64,000 bases of DNA from Flavobacteriales bacterium (GTDB taxonomy: Bacteria; Bacteroidota; Bacteroidia; UBA10329): NCBI GenBank assembly GCA_021741155.1, contig JAIOYP010000013.1, positions 24,802 through 88,801 of the forward strand. The letters run 5' to 3'. The notes below the pieces were generated by a model. It was not told the DNA's origin. It saw only the letters and a program-made list of their open reading frames with translations, and made no database searches. The translations under genes and the position numbers were made by a program. This document shows positions 7,226-14,545 of this stretch, piece by piece. How positions within the stretch are numbered: the first letter of the stretch is position 1; each line of letters starts with the position of its first letter.

Positions 7226-7630
7226 ATGAAAAAGCTAATCTACCTTTTGGCCGTGGCCAGCGTAGCCATAAGTGGCTGCAAGAAAGAATGTACCGATCCC
7301 GGATTTTACAAAAACTGCGATGAGTGGCGCGATGCCATTACCGGAACTTGGAACGGTCAAGCAAACTGCGGTGGAACCGTTGTTGCCAAAACTGACTATA
7401 TAAGCAATGGTGGAAGTATAACCACGATACTTTGGTCGGAAGGGTTCACCGCCAACCTCACCAGCGGAAACAGCTTTGTAATTCCGCAGCAAACGGTTTA
7501 TGATCCCGAAGGACAAACAACCATTCAATACAGCGGTTTCGGAACTTATTCCAGCACAGCGCTGAATTACACGCTTTACGCTCAGCAAGGCAGTCAAAGC
7601 ATTACTTGCACTCAATCGGCTGGCAGATAA
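7226..7630 (+). CDS. Small lipoprotein, possible lysogenic-conversion gene
   Basis: The start is ATG 7226: the product then opens with a signal peptide MKKLIYLLAVASVAISGC, whose lipobox AISGC puts the lipidated Cys at 18. The remaining ~115 residues are Thr/Ser/Gly-rich beta strands with paired Cys (C34, and C106 region onwards), like the small beta-barrel lipocalin-type lipoproteins common in Bacteroidota. A good promoter sits just before it and another follows it, so it is an independent unit inside the virion operon. It may change the host surface during lysogeny, for example by blocking superinfection. Confidence 0.65.
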   Translation: MKKLIYLLAVASVAISGCKKECTDPGFYKNCDEWRDAITGTWNGQANCGGTVVAKTDYISNGGSITTILWSEGFTANLTSGNSFVIPQQTVYDPEGQTTIQYSGFGTYSSTALNYTLYAQQGSQSITCTQSAGR

Positions 7631-7640
7631 GCTGATTACC

Positions 7641-7672
7641 TTTTGTTTTTGGCATGACACTTGCTATTTTCG
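7641..7672 (+). promoter_or_regulatory. Candidate promoter downstream of the lipoprotein gene
   Basis: TTTTG (7641-7645), a 19-nt spacer and TATTTTCG (7665-7672) match the TTTG-N19-TAnnTTTG pattern with one mismatch. The ATG at 7816 would then have a leader of about 135 nt that contains GC-rich stems (around 7725-7755). Confidence 0.45.
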
Positions 7673-7815
7673 CAATGCAACATATCCAAGTTTCATGCTA
7701 ATCAATTTCATTAATCAAGGTACGGGGAGGGGTTCCGCAAGCGGTAACGCCCGGGCATCATTCTCTTTTGGATGTGTTGCAGACCCTACTCCCTACCTTA
7801 TTAAACCGTTTCAAA

Positions 7816-8106
7816 ATGCAACAGAAACAAGAGAACAGTACAGGCCAGCGGTCGGCCTTGGATACCGCCATTATCGGATTTGTAAAGGAAAAGAGCGCCC
7901 ACGAGCTGGGCTTCTTTCTCGAATTCCTTTACCGCAACGCGCTCGAAGGTTCGGAGCTTAGCCAATACAACGGCATAGACCACGCCAACGCTTTCGCCAC
8001 CGTTCAGGACATTCGGCACTTTCTTATAGAGTTGGAAAGTGCTGCCATCATGGATTTTCCTGAAATTGACCCACAGGATGAACGTGCCGATATAGTTCAT
8101 TCCTAA
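7816..8106 (+). CDS. Hypothetical 96-residue protein before the capsid gene
   Basis: The ATG at 7816 gives MQQKQENSTGQRSALD...; an upstream TTG at 7768 is possible but less likely. The protein is soluble and acidic at its end (EIDPQDERADIVHS), with helices through the centre. It is followed 24 bp later by a strong terminator, so it ends its transcript just before the capsid candidate. It could be a scaffold or regulator; there is no direct evidence. Confidence 0.5.
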   Translation: MQQKQENSTGQRSALDTAIIGFVKEKSAHELGFFLEFLYRNALEGSELSQYNGIDHANAFATVQDIRHFLIELESAAIMDFPEIDPQDERADIVHS

Positions 8107-8129
8107 AACCGCAGTTACATCCATCTACC

Positions 8130-8159
8130 AAAAGCCCCGGCAAATGCTGGGGCTTTTTT
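8130..8159 (+). terminator. Rho-independent terminator before the capsid gene
   Basis: AAAGCCCC (8131-8138) pairs with GGGGCTTT (8149-8156), with further inner pairs, and is followed by a T run. It insulates the capsid candidate from upstream transcription. Confidence 0.85.
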
Positions 8160-8326
8160 GTGCCCGACAAAACCGCGCTTTTTGTGCTCATTATACCTTA
8201 CTTTTTGTTGGGTAACGGGCAAATTTTGGCTTAACCCCACTTTGCCTACCTTATTTCCAGCGCCATGCGGCCTGCGGATGTTTGCAATCACTTCTACAAC
8301 GGAAACGCTAACAAACGAAACGCAAC

Positions 8327-8962
8327 ATGGCACTCGTAATTGACCAAATGAGAAATCAGCTTACCAACAAGAAAGCTGGCCTTTACCGAGGCAATATCGG
8401 TAGCAATCTTACGCCAATTGTTCGCCCAGGCGATAAGCCGGCAACCATCGACCTTACAAGTCAGAAACCATCAGACCTTACAATTGTAATGGACAATACC
8501 TCTGGTAAAGAGTGGTACGATGCAGCTGGTGTCTGGTTTATGATCGGTGGCGCGCTTCCAGATCATTTAGAGGCTTTCCCGGATGAAGTTGCCGGTGTTT
8601 GGACCGAGGCCAATTTCGGTTTCACAAACGATAAGCTTATCCGTTACCAATTGCTCGGAATGGGATTGAAGTTCAACCGCGTTGACCGCGTTGTAACTTC
8701 AGATGTTGATCAGTACAACCAATCCATCAAAGCGTACCGTGGTACGTATAATGATGTGGTTCCGAAAGAATTGTCGCAAGACATGAACAATAAGTCTTCT
8801 CAGGATTACAATCCTTTGATCAATAACGTGCCTATCATGGATGGGTCGTTAGACTTCATCTTCTACAACACTTACTTCTTCTTCGTTCTGGGTGGCCAAA
8901 AGCTCACGCAAACGTTCCGGGTAAGCGAAGGCATCAACTGGCCTTTCTTGGCTCATCACTAA
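8327..8962 (+). CDS. Candidate major capsid protein
   Basis: This 211-residue protein has no signal peptide, Cys or membrane segment. It shows a beta-rich pattern with aromatic-rich strands near the C-terminus (FIFYNTYFFFVLGG, about 178-191), as in jelly-roll capsid proteins. It is the only gene between two strong terminators (8130-8159 and 8986-9024) and so has its own transcript. That is expected of the most abundant virion protein, and its codon choice is also smoother than its neighbours'. It is short for a double jelly-roll capsid (usually over 300 residues), so a single jelly-roll or a divergent fold must be considered. No sequence family is recognised. Confidence 0.5.
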   Translation: MALVIDQMRNQLTNKKAGLYRGNIGSNLTPIVRPGDKPATIDLTSQKPSDLTIVMDNTSGKEWYDAAGVWFMIGGALPDHLEAFPDEVAGVWTEANFGFTNDKLIRYQLLGMGLKFNRVDRVVTSDVDQYNQSIKAYRGTYNDVVPKELSQDMNNKSSQDYNPLINNVPIMDGSLDFIFYNTYFFFVLGGQKLTQTFRVSEGINWPFLAHH

Positions 8963-8985
8963 GGTTATCGGGGGTTAACCGAGGC

Positions 8986-9024
8986 AAAGGCCCGTTGCCG
9001 CAAGGGTAGCGGGCCTTTCTTTTT
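8986..9024 (+). terminator. Rho-independent terminator after the capsid gene
   Basis: AAAGGCCCG (8986-8994) pairs with CGGGCCTTT (9010-9018) and is followed by CTTTTT. It may be leaky, feeding the downstream minor virion genes at a lower level. Confidence 0.85.
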
Positions 9025-9039
9025 AAACCAAAGCAAAAA

Positions 9040-9651
9040 ATGGCAACAAAGACACAAAAGGCAATTCAGTTCTACATCGATAATCCTTGGGATTTCGTGG
9101 AGCTGGCCGTACAGAACAACTTCGGGGCCGTGCGGAACAACCTCACGTTGCAGTTTCCCATGACCATAGGGCCTACAAGCTCTTACATCGAAGTAATGCA
9201 GCTTTTGCAGCACCTGGTAGAAACAGAGCAGATAGACCAGTTCAAATACGCTTTTGCCGGTTCTACGGTCGATTACAATGCGCTTTCCGCAGAGCAACGC
9301 GATGCCGTGTTTGCTTTCGGAGCCAAAAGAATGCAGCCACAGCTATCTCAGCAGGGCGGAGGAACTGGCGGCAACAGCGGAGGCGGTGGCGATACGGCCA
9401 GCGGTTTCGATTGGAGTGGCATTATTGATGGGCTTTTCGGCACCATCGGCACAATCATAGAGACCTACGGAGGCAAAGACAACCCAGCGCCAGCGCCAGG
9501 CTATCAGCCGCCATCAAACGATAAGGAGCCCTTCGATTGGGCACCGGTTAAAACCATTGCCATCTATGTAGGTGGCGCCATTGGCATAGGTCTGCTCATT
9601 TGGGGCGTGGTGGCAATAGTAAAAGCAAGTAAGAAAACCGCTACAGCATAA
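9040..9651 (+). CDS. Tail-anchored virion membrane protein (putative)
   Basis: The 203-residue protein has a folded N-terminal part (about 1-100) and a Gly-rich hinge (GGGTGGNSGGGGD, about 107-119). An amphipathic region with Ile/Gly repeats (GIIDGLFGTIGTIIETYGG) and a Pro-rich linker follow. A single C-terminal helix (about 172-193) ends in KASKK. Gly-rich hinges before a membrane anchor occur in vertex and spike proteins of tailless viruses. It starts the gene run that follows the capsid terminator. Confidence 0.55.
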   Translation: MATKTQKAIQFYIDNPWDFVELAVQNNFGAVRNNLTLQFPMTIGPTSSYIEVMQLLQHLVETEQIDQFKYAFAGSTVDYNALSAEQRDAVFAFGAKRMQPQLSQQGGGTGGNSGGGGDTASGFDWSGIIDGLFGTIGTIIETYGGKDNPAPAPGYQPPSNDKEPFDWAPVKTIAIYVGGAIGIGLLIWGVVAIVKASKKTATA

Positions 9652-9697
9652 AAGTGCTGGAGTGTAGACAGATATTGATAATTGGTTCTTTGAAATA

Positions 9698-9976
9698 ATG
9701 GCGCAACAACCGAATACATCCGACAACTGCAAAGGGTGGGATGTGTTCGTTGGCGTGTTTGGTTCTATTTGGGATGGCGTGGCCGGTGCAGCCGGTGCAG
9801 GCGCATTTCAAGGGATGGTTCCAAGCAGCGGATGCGGTCCGCAGAATGTATATGTGCGAGAACACGTATATGATCATCGCGCAGGCATGGGTGTGGCCGT
9901 AACGCTGGCAACGCTCGGGCTTTTGGTATTCGTTGGCTGGGGAGCTCTTAAGGCATTCAACTATTTAAAGAAGTAG
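9698..9976 (+). CDS. Small tail-anchored membrane protein
   Basis: The 92-residue product has a Gly/Ala-rich, weakly hydrophobic segment (about 25-45) that may be an amphipathic or second membrane helix. Its clear C-terminal helix (about 66-88) ends YLKK. It has two Cys (C9, C48). It lies 46 bp after the previous gene and 3 bp before the next. Probable virion membrane component; family unknown. Confidence 0.5.
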   Translation: MAQQPNTSDNCKGWDVFVGVFGSIWDGVAGAAGAGAFQGMVPSSGCGPQNVYVREHVYDHRAGMGVAVTLATLGLLVFVGWGALKAFNYLKK

Positions 9977-9979
9977 AAG

Positions 9980-10315
9980 ATGGCCTTACCATGCAACCAA
10001 GTCCAATATGATACCTGGACACGCAGATGCTTCAATCAGCTTTCGCAGCAAGTTCCTTGCGAATCACTTGATCAGGCGCTTTTGGCCGCTGGGCAATACG
10101 AGATCCAATACGTAAGCCCGGATGGAAAAAGCGCTTGTTATGGCGGCACAATTACCGATGTGGGCGATCAGATAGTTCACGGAATTCACGGCATCATTAC
10201 CGATAAGGATTCCGAGCTACGAGATGGCATCATCTTTTGGGCAACCGTGGCCGCAACCGGGCTTTTCCTGGGCTTAGGCGCTTTTCTGTTCATCAAAGAA
10301 CTAAGAAAGCTATGA
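9980..10315 (+). CDS. Cys-containing tail-anchored membrane protein
   Basis: The 111-residue protein has a hydrophilic N-terminal domain with four Cys (in ALPCNQVQYDTWTRRCFNQ, QQVPCES and KSACYGG) that could form disulfides outside the cytoplasm. Its C-terminal helix (about 84-106) ends in KELRKL. This pattern, a Cys-rich ectodomain followed by a basic-ended helix, recurs in several genes of this region. It overlaps the next gene by ATGA. Confidence 0.5.
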   Translation: MALPCNQVQYDTWTRRCFNQLSQQVPCESLDQALLAAGQYEIQYVSPDGKSACYGGTITDVGDQIVHGIHGIITDKDSELRDGIIFWATVAATGLFLGLGAFLFIKELRKL

Positions 10316-10833
10316 GCCGCACAGTAGAACGGTTTGGCCGTACGGGCTTCATCACAAAAAACGATGGCAAGTGTTGGCAAGTTCGCTTACGCGAAGATGG
10401 TTCAGTTCTCGAACGCAACCGGGTGCAAGATGGTTTTCCATTCTATTCGCCCAACTGCAAACGGATAAAGAACTACATCGCAGGCATTGGAGGCGACAGC
10501 TTCCCTACCGAACGCGCAGGCTGGGAGGTATTGGAATCAAGCATTGGCGTAGATGCAAATGGCTACCATCATGCCTACATCCTTCGCGATAGGCTCTACA
10601 ACCGCGATTATTGGGTAGCCACCAAAAACGGAGACACCTACGGAGCCGTTAATGTTGGCAGCAATAGGCCGGCACCTTTCAGGACCGATGAGGAAATCAC
10701 CGAGATCCTAAAGCCACCGATTCACATCGAAAGCACCACAGACTACCCCGCCCTGGCACTGAAAGCCCTGGCAGTAATTACCACCATTGCGCTCATCTAT
10801 TTCGGAACCCGAACACTTTTAAAAAGCTTGTAA
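10312..10833 (+). CDS. Beta-rich tail-anchored membrane protein
   Basis: The ATG at 10312 overlaps the upstream stop and is preferred over an earlier in-frame codon. The 173-residue product has a basic beta-rich ectodomain (about 1-145) with two Cys and a final hydrophobic helix (about 148-168) ending TRTLLKSL. It could be a minor capsid or vertex protein. It is close in size to small single jelly-roll capsid proteins, but the membrane anchor argues for a membrane-linked role. Confidence 0.5.
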   Translation: MSRTVERFGRTGFITKNDGKCWQVRLREDGSVLERNRVQDGFPFYSPNCKRIKNYIAGIGGDSFPTERAGWEVLESSIGVDANGYHHAYILRDRLYNRDYWVATKNGDTYGAVNVGSNRPAPFRTDEEITEILKPPIHIESTTDYPALALKALAVITTIALIYFGTRTLLKSL

Positions 10834-10834
10834 A

Positions 10835-11239
10835 ATGGCAACAGAGAAAAAAGGAATCAAAAAATACGCTGGCCTCATTGCTGGCCTCCTATCCTTTATC
10901 GGATTGGGCTTTTTGGGCTATATCCTATACCGCAGAATGCAGTTCCGCTTTGCCAACACGCACGATAGCCGCTACCTGGGCGATCAGTACGATTGGTGGA
11001 AAGGGCTTTCCATTTCATCAAAATACAACGGTCTTAATGCGGAGGGAAAAACCCTTTTGCAGCTCAATTCAGCCTCACTTTTCAAGGTAGGCGATAAAGT
11101 GAAAGTAACCTTTGATGATGCGCGTGGTGGCACCAGCACCGAAACCGAGGTTTTGGAAGTTCCCAGCCGCAAACTCATCTTAATAGACCAATACCCCAAT
11201 AGTGGCGGCCCGTGGTCCGGAACTGTTCAACTCGCTTAA
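10835..11239 (+). CDS. N-terminally anchored beta-domain protein
   Basis: The 134-residue protein has a basic N-terminus, one membrane helix (about 11-33, with repeated Gly and Leu) and a C-terminal beta domain. The domain has an SH3/KOW-like strand pattern (KVGDKVKVTFDDARGG...SRKLILIDQYP, about 85-120). The orientation is opposite to its tail-anchored neighbours. Role unknown; likely a virion membrane protein. Confidence 0.5.
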   Translation: MATEKKGIKKYAGLIAGLLSFIGLGFLGYILYRRMQFRFANTHDSRYLGDQYDWWKGLSISSKYNGLNAEGKTLLQLNSASLFKVGDKVKVTFDDARGGTSTETEVLEVPSRKLILIDQYPNSGGPWSGTVQLA

Positions 11240-11242
11240 GTC

Positions 11243-11710
11243 ATGTTTCAAGCACTCGCCATATCAGAGCTTCTTAAGCCCGAAAATTTAAAGACCATTG
11301 GAAAATGGATTCTTTCGCTCATCATCCTGGGCTTATTGATCTACGGAGCTTACAGGCTCTATAAGTTCATCAAGAATAAGGTACAGGCCGAAAAGGACCC
11401 ATCGCAGAATCTGGGCATCGTTGCAACCAACCTAAGCTACACCGAGGCCGAATATGGCATTATGGCCGATACGCTGGAAACCGCAATGGCGGGCGCTGGA
11501 ACCGATGAAGCTGCCGTATCTCATGTTTTCAATCAGATGCAAACGGTTGATGACCTGAAAAAGCTAATTCAAAAATTCGGGATCAGAACCAAAGGAATTT
11601 GGCCGGCAACCGATGAATGGAACCTCATGCAGTGGCTCACCTCTGAGTTCAGCCAAGAGGAACTCGAACCGATTCAACAAATATTCATTACCGATGGAAT
11701 TCCATTTTAA
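11243..11710 (+). CDS. Membrane protein with annexin-like repeat
   Basis: The 155-residue protein has one membrane helix (about 18-42) followed by a basic stretch. A helical domain then begins LETAMAGAGTDEAAVSHVF (78-96) and continues to a DxxxLxxxxxxFG pattern. That run closely matches the start of an annexin repeat (L..A..G.GTDE......), including the GxGT calcium/lipid-binding loop at residues 84-87. A single annexin-like repeat next to a membrane anchor suggests contact with a lipid surface. This is a motif-level match, not a database result. Confidence 0.6.
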   Translation: MFQALAISELLKPENLKTIGKWILSLIILGLLIYGAYRLYKFIKNKVQAEKDPSQNLGIVATNLSYTEAEYGIMADTLETAMAGAGTDEAAVSHVFNQMQTVDDLKKLIQKFGIRTKGIWPATDEWNLMQWLTSEFSQEELEPIQQIFITDGIPF

Positions 11711-11722
11711 AACCAAAAAGCC

Positions 11723-11932
11723 ATGTACGGATTTATGAGATCTTCAAAAAAATCGACCGCCAAGAAAAAAAGCGCAAGCAAATCTAAAGGCGGCACCAAA
11801 ATGACAAAGGCCCAATTGAGCGCCAGCGGCAAGGCCACAATGGCCGAGGCCAAGCGCATCTATGCGGCAAGCGGCAAAAAGAAAAAATGGCAGAGCTGCG
11901 TTGGCGAAGCCGCAAGAAAAGTTCACAATTAA
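11723..11932 (+). CDS. Small very basic protein, likely DNA-condensing
   Basis: The 69-residue product starts with a Lys/Ser-rich arm (SSKKSTAKKKSASKSKGG) and ends in a short helical unit with KKKKWQSCVGEAARK. Its charge is like that of virion core or chromatin-type proteins that neutralise packaged DNA. It lies between an annexin-like membrane gene and a small membrane gene. A role in genome condensation is inferred from composition alone. Confidence 0.55.
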   Translation: MYGFMRSSKKSTAKKKSASKSKGGTKMTKAQLSASGKATMAEAKRIYAASGKKKKWQSCVGEAARKVHN

Positions 11933-11962
11933 TCGAAGTCAAACCCTTTAAAACAAGGAATC

Positions 11963-12166
11963 ATGTTTAAAAACGAAAAAGTTCAAATGGTATTGCTTTC
12001 CGCACTTGGTGTAACCATTGGCATTCTACTTTTTGTAGGTGGCCAAGCGCTTTACACTTACGGTAAGGAGAAAATGGACGCCAAAGCCACCGCTGATGCA
12101 GCCGCAGCAGCAGCAGCCGCAGCAACAGGAACCGGAGCACAGGCCCGTAACCTTAAAGTGGCCTAA
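11963..12166 (+). CDS. Single-pass membrane protein with poly-Ala tail
   Basis: The 67-residue protein has one hydrophobic helix (about 8-30) and then a Lys-rich turn. A long Ala run follows (from about residue 43), encoded by repeated GCA/GCC codons. It ends 1 bp before the next ATG. Family unknown; another small membrane component. Confidence 0.5.
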   Translation: MFKNEKVQMVLLSALGVTIGILLFVGGQALYTYGKEKMDAKATADAAAAAAAAATGTGAQARNLKVA

Positions 12167-12167
12167 G

Positions 12168-12533
12168 ATGGCTGGCGCAAAGAATCCGATCATCGGGGGT
12201 TTGATCAGTGGCCTGGTCGGGGGAATCCCCGACCTGGTTGCTGGCATCCGCGAAAATCGGGCGGCCAAAAAGGCCGAAAAGTTCAAGGCTGCCGGAACCC
12301 AGCAAATTGCTGCCGGGGCACTTTTGGGTGGCGTGGTAGAAAATCCGGAGGCCATTATAAACATGGTTTCAGGTCTGGCCGGTAACGGCCAAAGCCTAAA
12401 CATACCAGATGCATTGCTCGATCTGCCTATCGGTTTTCAGATAACCTACATCGTTTTTATTGTAGGCGGCATCGTGGTGCGCATGGTGGGCAGCGCTTAC
12501 CAGGCTAAGGCAGACAAGCAACAACAATCTTAA
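12168..12533 (+). CDS. Gly/Ala-rich membrane protein
   Basis: The ATG at 12168, one base after the upstream stop, is the sensible start. The longer frame beginning at 12039 overlaps the previous gene and adds a low-complexity Gln tail in the wrong context. The 121-residue product has Gly-rich amphipathic N-terminal helices (IIGGLISGLVGGIPDLVAGI), a basic helix and a membrane helix (about 86-108). Amphipathic Gly-rich helices can perturb membranes, as in virus penetration proteins. Confidence 0.5.
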   Translation: MAGAKNPIIGGLISGLVGGIPDLVAGIRENRAAKKAEKFKAAGTQQIAAGALLGGVVENPEAIINMVSGLAGNGQSLNIPDALLDLPIGFQITYIVFIVGGIVVRMVGSAYQAKADKQQQS

Positions 12534-12543
12534 GAAGAAGGCA

Positions 12544-13023
12544 ATGAGCATCAGACGATTTTCCAACCACGCAACGGGCGAATGCTTCGAACAGAAAGGA
12601 GAGTATTCGTACGACAATCAAGGTAATTACGGATGGGCGCCAACCAACCCGATCCATTATCCATGTGGTACATGGCTAACAGCCGGACCAAACACGCTGA
12701 AAACTGATTTCGGTCAGATCAGCTCAATTGCCCCTTTTGGCTCAACTGGCACCGCCACGGCCAGCAAATTGCCCATGCGCTTTGCCGCAGATAACGGCAC
12801 GCGCCCGGTTGATATAAGCGTGACCGAAACCCCGGGATTGACCTTAGCGCTGGTAGATGAGAAGGATGCAACCGGAGCCGCAGGCGGATGTGGCTGCACT
12901 GGAAATGATGCTGCAACCGGCTCATGCTGCACCAAAAAGAAACTGATCTCCGTGGCCGTTGGGCTTTTGTTCGTTGGCGCGCTTATCGGTCTGGCTTATG
13001 GCATTACCAAAATCTTCAAATAA
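12544..13023 (+). CDS. Cys-rich tail-anchored protein
   Basis: The 159-residue protein has a beta-rich N-terminal domain and a Cys/Gly knot (GGCGCTGN, then GSCCTKKK) just before its C-terminal helix (VAVGLLFVGALIGLAYGITKIF). That helix is almost the same as the end of the next protein, so the two share a membrane-anchor module. The clustered Cys may bind metal or form disulfides. Probable virion membrane protein. Confidence 0.55.
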   Translation: MSIRRFSNHATGECFEQKGEYSYDNQGNYGWAPTNPIHYPCGTWLTAGPNTLKTDFGQISSIAPFGSTGTATASKLPMRFAADNGTRPVDISVTETPGLTLALVDEKDATGAAGGCGCTGNDAATGSCCTKKKLISVAVGLLFVGALIGLAYGITKIFK

Positions 13024-13024
13024 G

Positions 13025-13318
13025 ATGGCACGTACTAGAAACCCGAACCGCGTTTTAAATAACTGCCTTTGGCTGCCTACCCTTTTGGGCTGGCCAAATG
13101 GTCCGAGCGCTGAGGCCCAGGACCGCTGCATTGATAAGGCTTTTGGTGCTAAAACCGCTGCTGGCGCAGGCACATCTACCTACACTCTTGCAAAAAGCGA
13201 AAAGACCATCACCACCACCACCGAAAAGCAGGCAATGGTTTCGGTTGCGGGCTTTCTATTTGCCATTGGCGCCCTTATCGCTTTGGCCTACGGTGTTTCT
13301 AAACTCATCCCGGACTAA
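13025..13318 (+). CDS. Tail-anchored protein, anchor shared with upstream gene
   Basis: The ATG at 13025 is 1 bp after the upstream stop; the longer frame from 12959 only overlaps that gene. The 97-residue product has two Cys in a basic N-terminal part, a Thr-rich linker (KTITTTTEKQ) and a C-terminal helix (SVAGFLFAIGALIALAYGVSKL) parallel to that of the upstream protein. Its stop overlaps the lysozyme ATG. Confidence 0.5.
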   Translation: MARTRNPNRVLNNCLWLPTLLGWPNGPSAEAQDRCIDKAFGAKTAAGAGTSTYTLAKSEKTITTTTEKQAMVSVAGFLFAIGALIALAYGVSKLIPD

Positions 13319-13848
13319 TGAAATTATCTCAGGATGGCATAAAGCTCTTGGAGCAACTGGAAGGCAAGCGGAACAAATCTTACCTCGATAGCGCTGGCCT
13401 TGCCACCATTGGCATCGGGCATTTGGTAAGACCAAATGAACCGCAATACCTCACGGCCACACTTACGGACCAGCAGATTTACGACCTTCTTAATGCCGAC
13501 CTCGTTCGCGTTGAGAATTCAGTTAATACGCACGTAATGGGCGATCTGGAGCAACATCAGTTTGATGCCTTGGTTATCCTGACTTTCAATATCGGAACCG
13601 GAGCTTTCGAGAGCTCGACCGTATTGGAGCGCATAAACAAAAAGGACACTCAGGAAAACATCACCGAGGCTTGGAAGCGCTTTAAGATAGCTGGCGGTCA
13701 AGTATCGCAAGGTTTGATGAACCGAAGGGAAAAAGAGGTAGATCTTTATTTCAACGGAGGTAAAAAAAAATGCTCATCCGAATCGGGCTCTACCTCATCG
13801 CGGCCACCATGCTCGCATTATGCGGGTACGGGATTTTCAGATTCATAA
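13318..13848 (+). CDS. T4-type lysozyme (GH24) endolysin or virion lysozyme
   Basis: The 176-residue protein carries the full catalytic triad with exact T4 spacing: E15, D24 and T30, with TIGIGH at 30-35. This family cleaves the peptidoglycan glycan backbone. The recognisable domain ends near residue 150 (VDLYFNGG). The rest (KKKCSSESG...) follows a run of nine A (13762-13770) and reads like an out-of-frame tail. There is no signal peptide, so release needs a holin or a membrane anchor. It could serve exit, entry or both. Confidence 0.9.
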   Translation: MKLSQDGIKLLEQLEGKRNKSYLDSAGLATIGIGHLVRPNEPQYLTATLTDQQIYDLLNADLVRVENSVNTHVMGDLEQHQFDALVILTFNIGTGAFESSTVLERINKKDTQENITEAWKRFKIAGGQVSQGLMNRREKEVDLYFNGGKKKCSSESGSTSSRPPCSHYAGTGFSDS

Positions 13849-13868
13849 AATGGTACAGGAACAAGTAA
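13770..13868 (+). CDS. 32-residue membrane peptide overlapping the lysozyme 3' end
   Basis: The ATG directly follows the A-run and is in the -1 frame relative to the lysozyme. The product is almost all one hydrophobic helix, MLIRIGLYLIAATMLALCG, with a basic end (FIKWYRNK). It may be an independent holin-like or anchor peptide, or the tail of a frameshifted, membrane-anchored lysozyme. Confidence 0.5.
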   Translation: MLIRIGLYLIAATMLALCGYGIFRFIKWYRNK

Positions 13869-13889
13869 ACCAAGGAACAGGACAAGACA

Positions 13890-14123
13890 ATGGAAATGGA
13901 AGAGATCAAAAAGGCAATAACTGAGCTAAAAGAATCCAATGCACGGATAGAAACCGCGCTTGTAGGGTCGGCACACAGCCCCGTTTCTGTCATTTCAAGA
14001 ATTCAGAAGCTCGAAACAAAAGAAGAGCAACGTACATCACAGACAAGCTGGATCTCGGGCATCATTGCCGCCATCACATCGGGCGGACTGACAGGCGCCA
14101 TCCATTACCTCAACAATCACTAA
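13890..14123 (+). CDS. Holin-like coiled-coil plus membrane-helix protein
   Basis: The 77-residue product has a charged N-terminal coiled coil (about 1-50) and a short Gly/Ser-rich hydrophobic helix (WISGIIAAITSGGLTGAIHYL, about 54-74). This resembles the XhlA-like haemolysin/holin helper layout. Its position right after the lysozyme supports a lysis role; the family assignment is by architecture only. Confidence 0.55.
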   Translation: MEMEEIKKAITELKESNARIETALVGSAHSPVSVISRIQKLETKEEQRTSQTSWISGIIAAITSGGLTGAIHYLNNH

Positions 14124-14156
14124 AATCAATCCAATCAATAACTAAATCCAAACATC

Positions 14157-14543
14157 ATGAAAACAATTTCAAAATTCCTTTTCGCTTTGATGGCCATCGC
14201 CATCGCAATGATTTCAGAGCCAGTAGAAACCCAGGCACAGGCCGTTCGTTCCGGTTACACGGTCCAGGCCACCAGCAACGCCCAATTCTTGCGCAAAGTG
14301 GCGCTAGATGGTAAGCAAGTGTTCATTCCCAACGCAAAAACCTACATCGGCACCGGAAACGCGCAAAGTGGCGCAAGTACATCCATCGAGTTCTTGGATA
14401 GCCTCAACTGCATTCTTTTGCCGCGCATTTCAGACACCACCGCCATCGATAGCAGCGTTGCCGGTCTTCTGTTCTACGATGCGACCGATGGCGTTCTACG
14501 CTTTCATAATGGCACCTACTGGAAACAGATCTCTATAGAATAA
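14157..14543 (+). CDS. Secreted short fibre-like protein
   Basis: The 128-residue protein begins with a signal peptide (cleavage near TQAQA, residue 28). A module GYTVQATSN...DGKQVFIPNAKTYIG follows. The C-terminal strand-loop AGLLFYDATDGVLRFHNGTYW is typical of fibre/collar proteins in Bacteroidota and their phages. The same N-terminal module and the same loop recur in the long protein encoded at 14707. A signal peptide is unusual for a phage fibre and implies export across the inner membrane before assembly or surface display. Confidence 0.6.
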   Translation: MKTISKFLFALMAIAIAMISEPVETQAQAVRSGYTVQATSNAQFLRKVALDGKQVFIPNAKTYIGTGNAQSGASTSIEFLDSLNCILLPRISDTTAIDSSVAGLLFYDATDGVLRFHNGTYWKQISIE

Positions 14544-14545
14544 CC

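Noticed and set aside
7695..7961. 88-codon frame overlapping the leader and start of the 7816 gene
   Set aside because: Its reading frame is Arg/Gly-rich shadow sequence; the 7816 frame has better composition and is followed by a terminator.
12039..12167. N-terminal extension of the 12168 gene
   Set aside because: It overlaps the upstream gene for its whole length and gives a Gln/Pro low-complexity tail; the ATG at 12168 directly follows the upstream stop.
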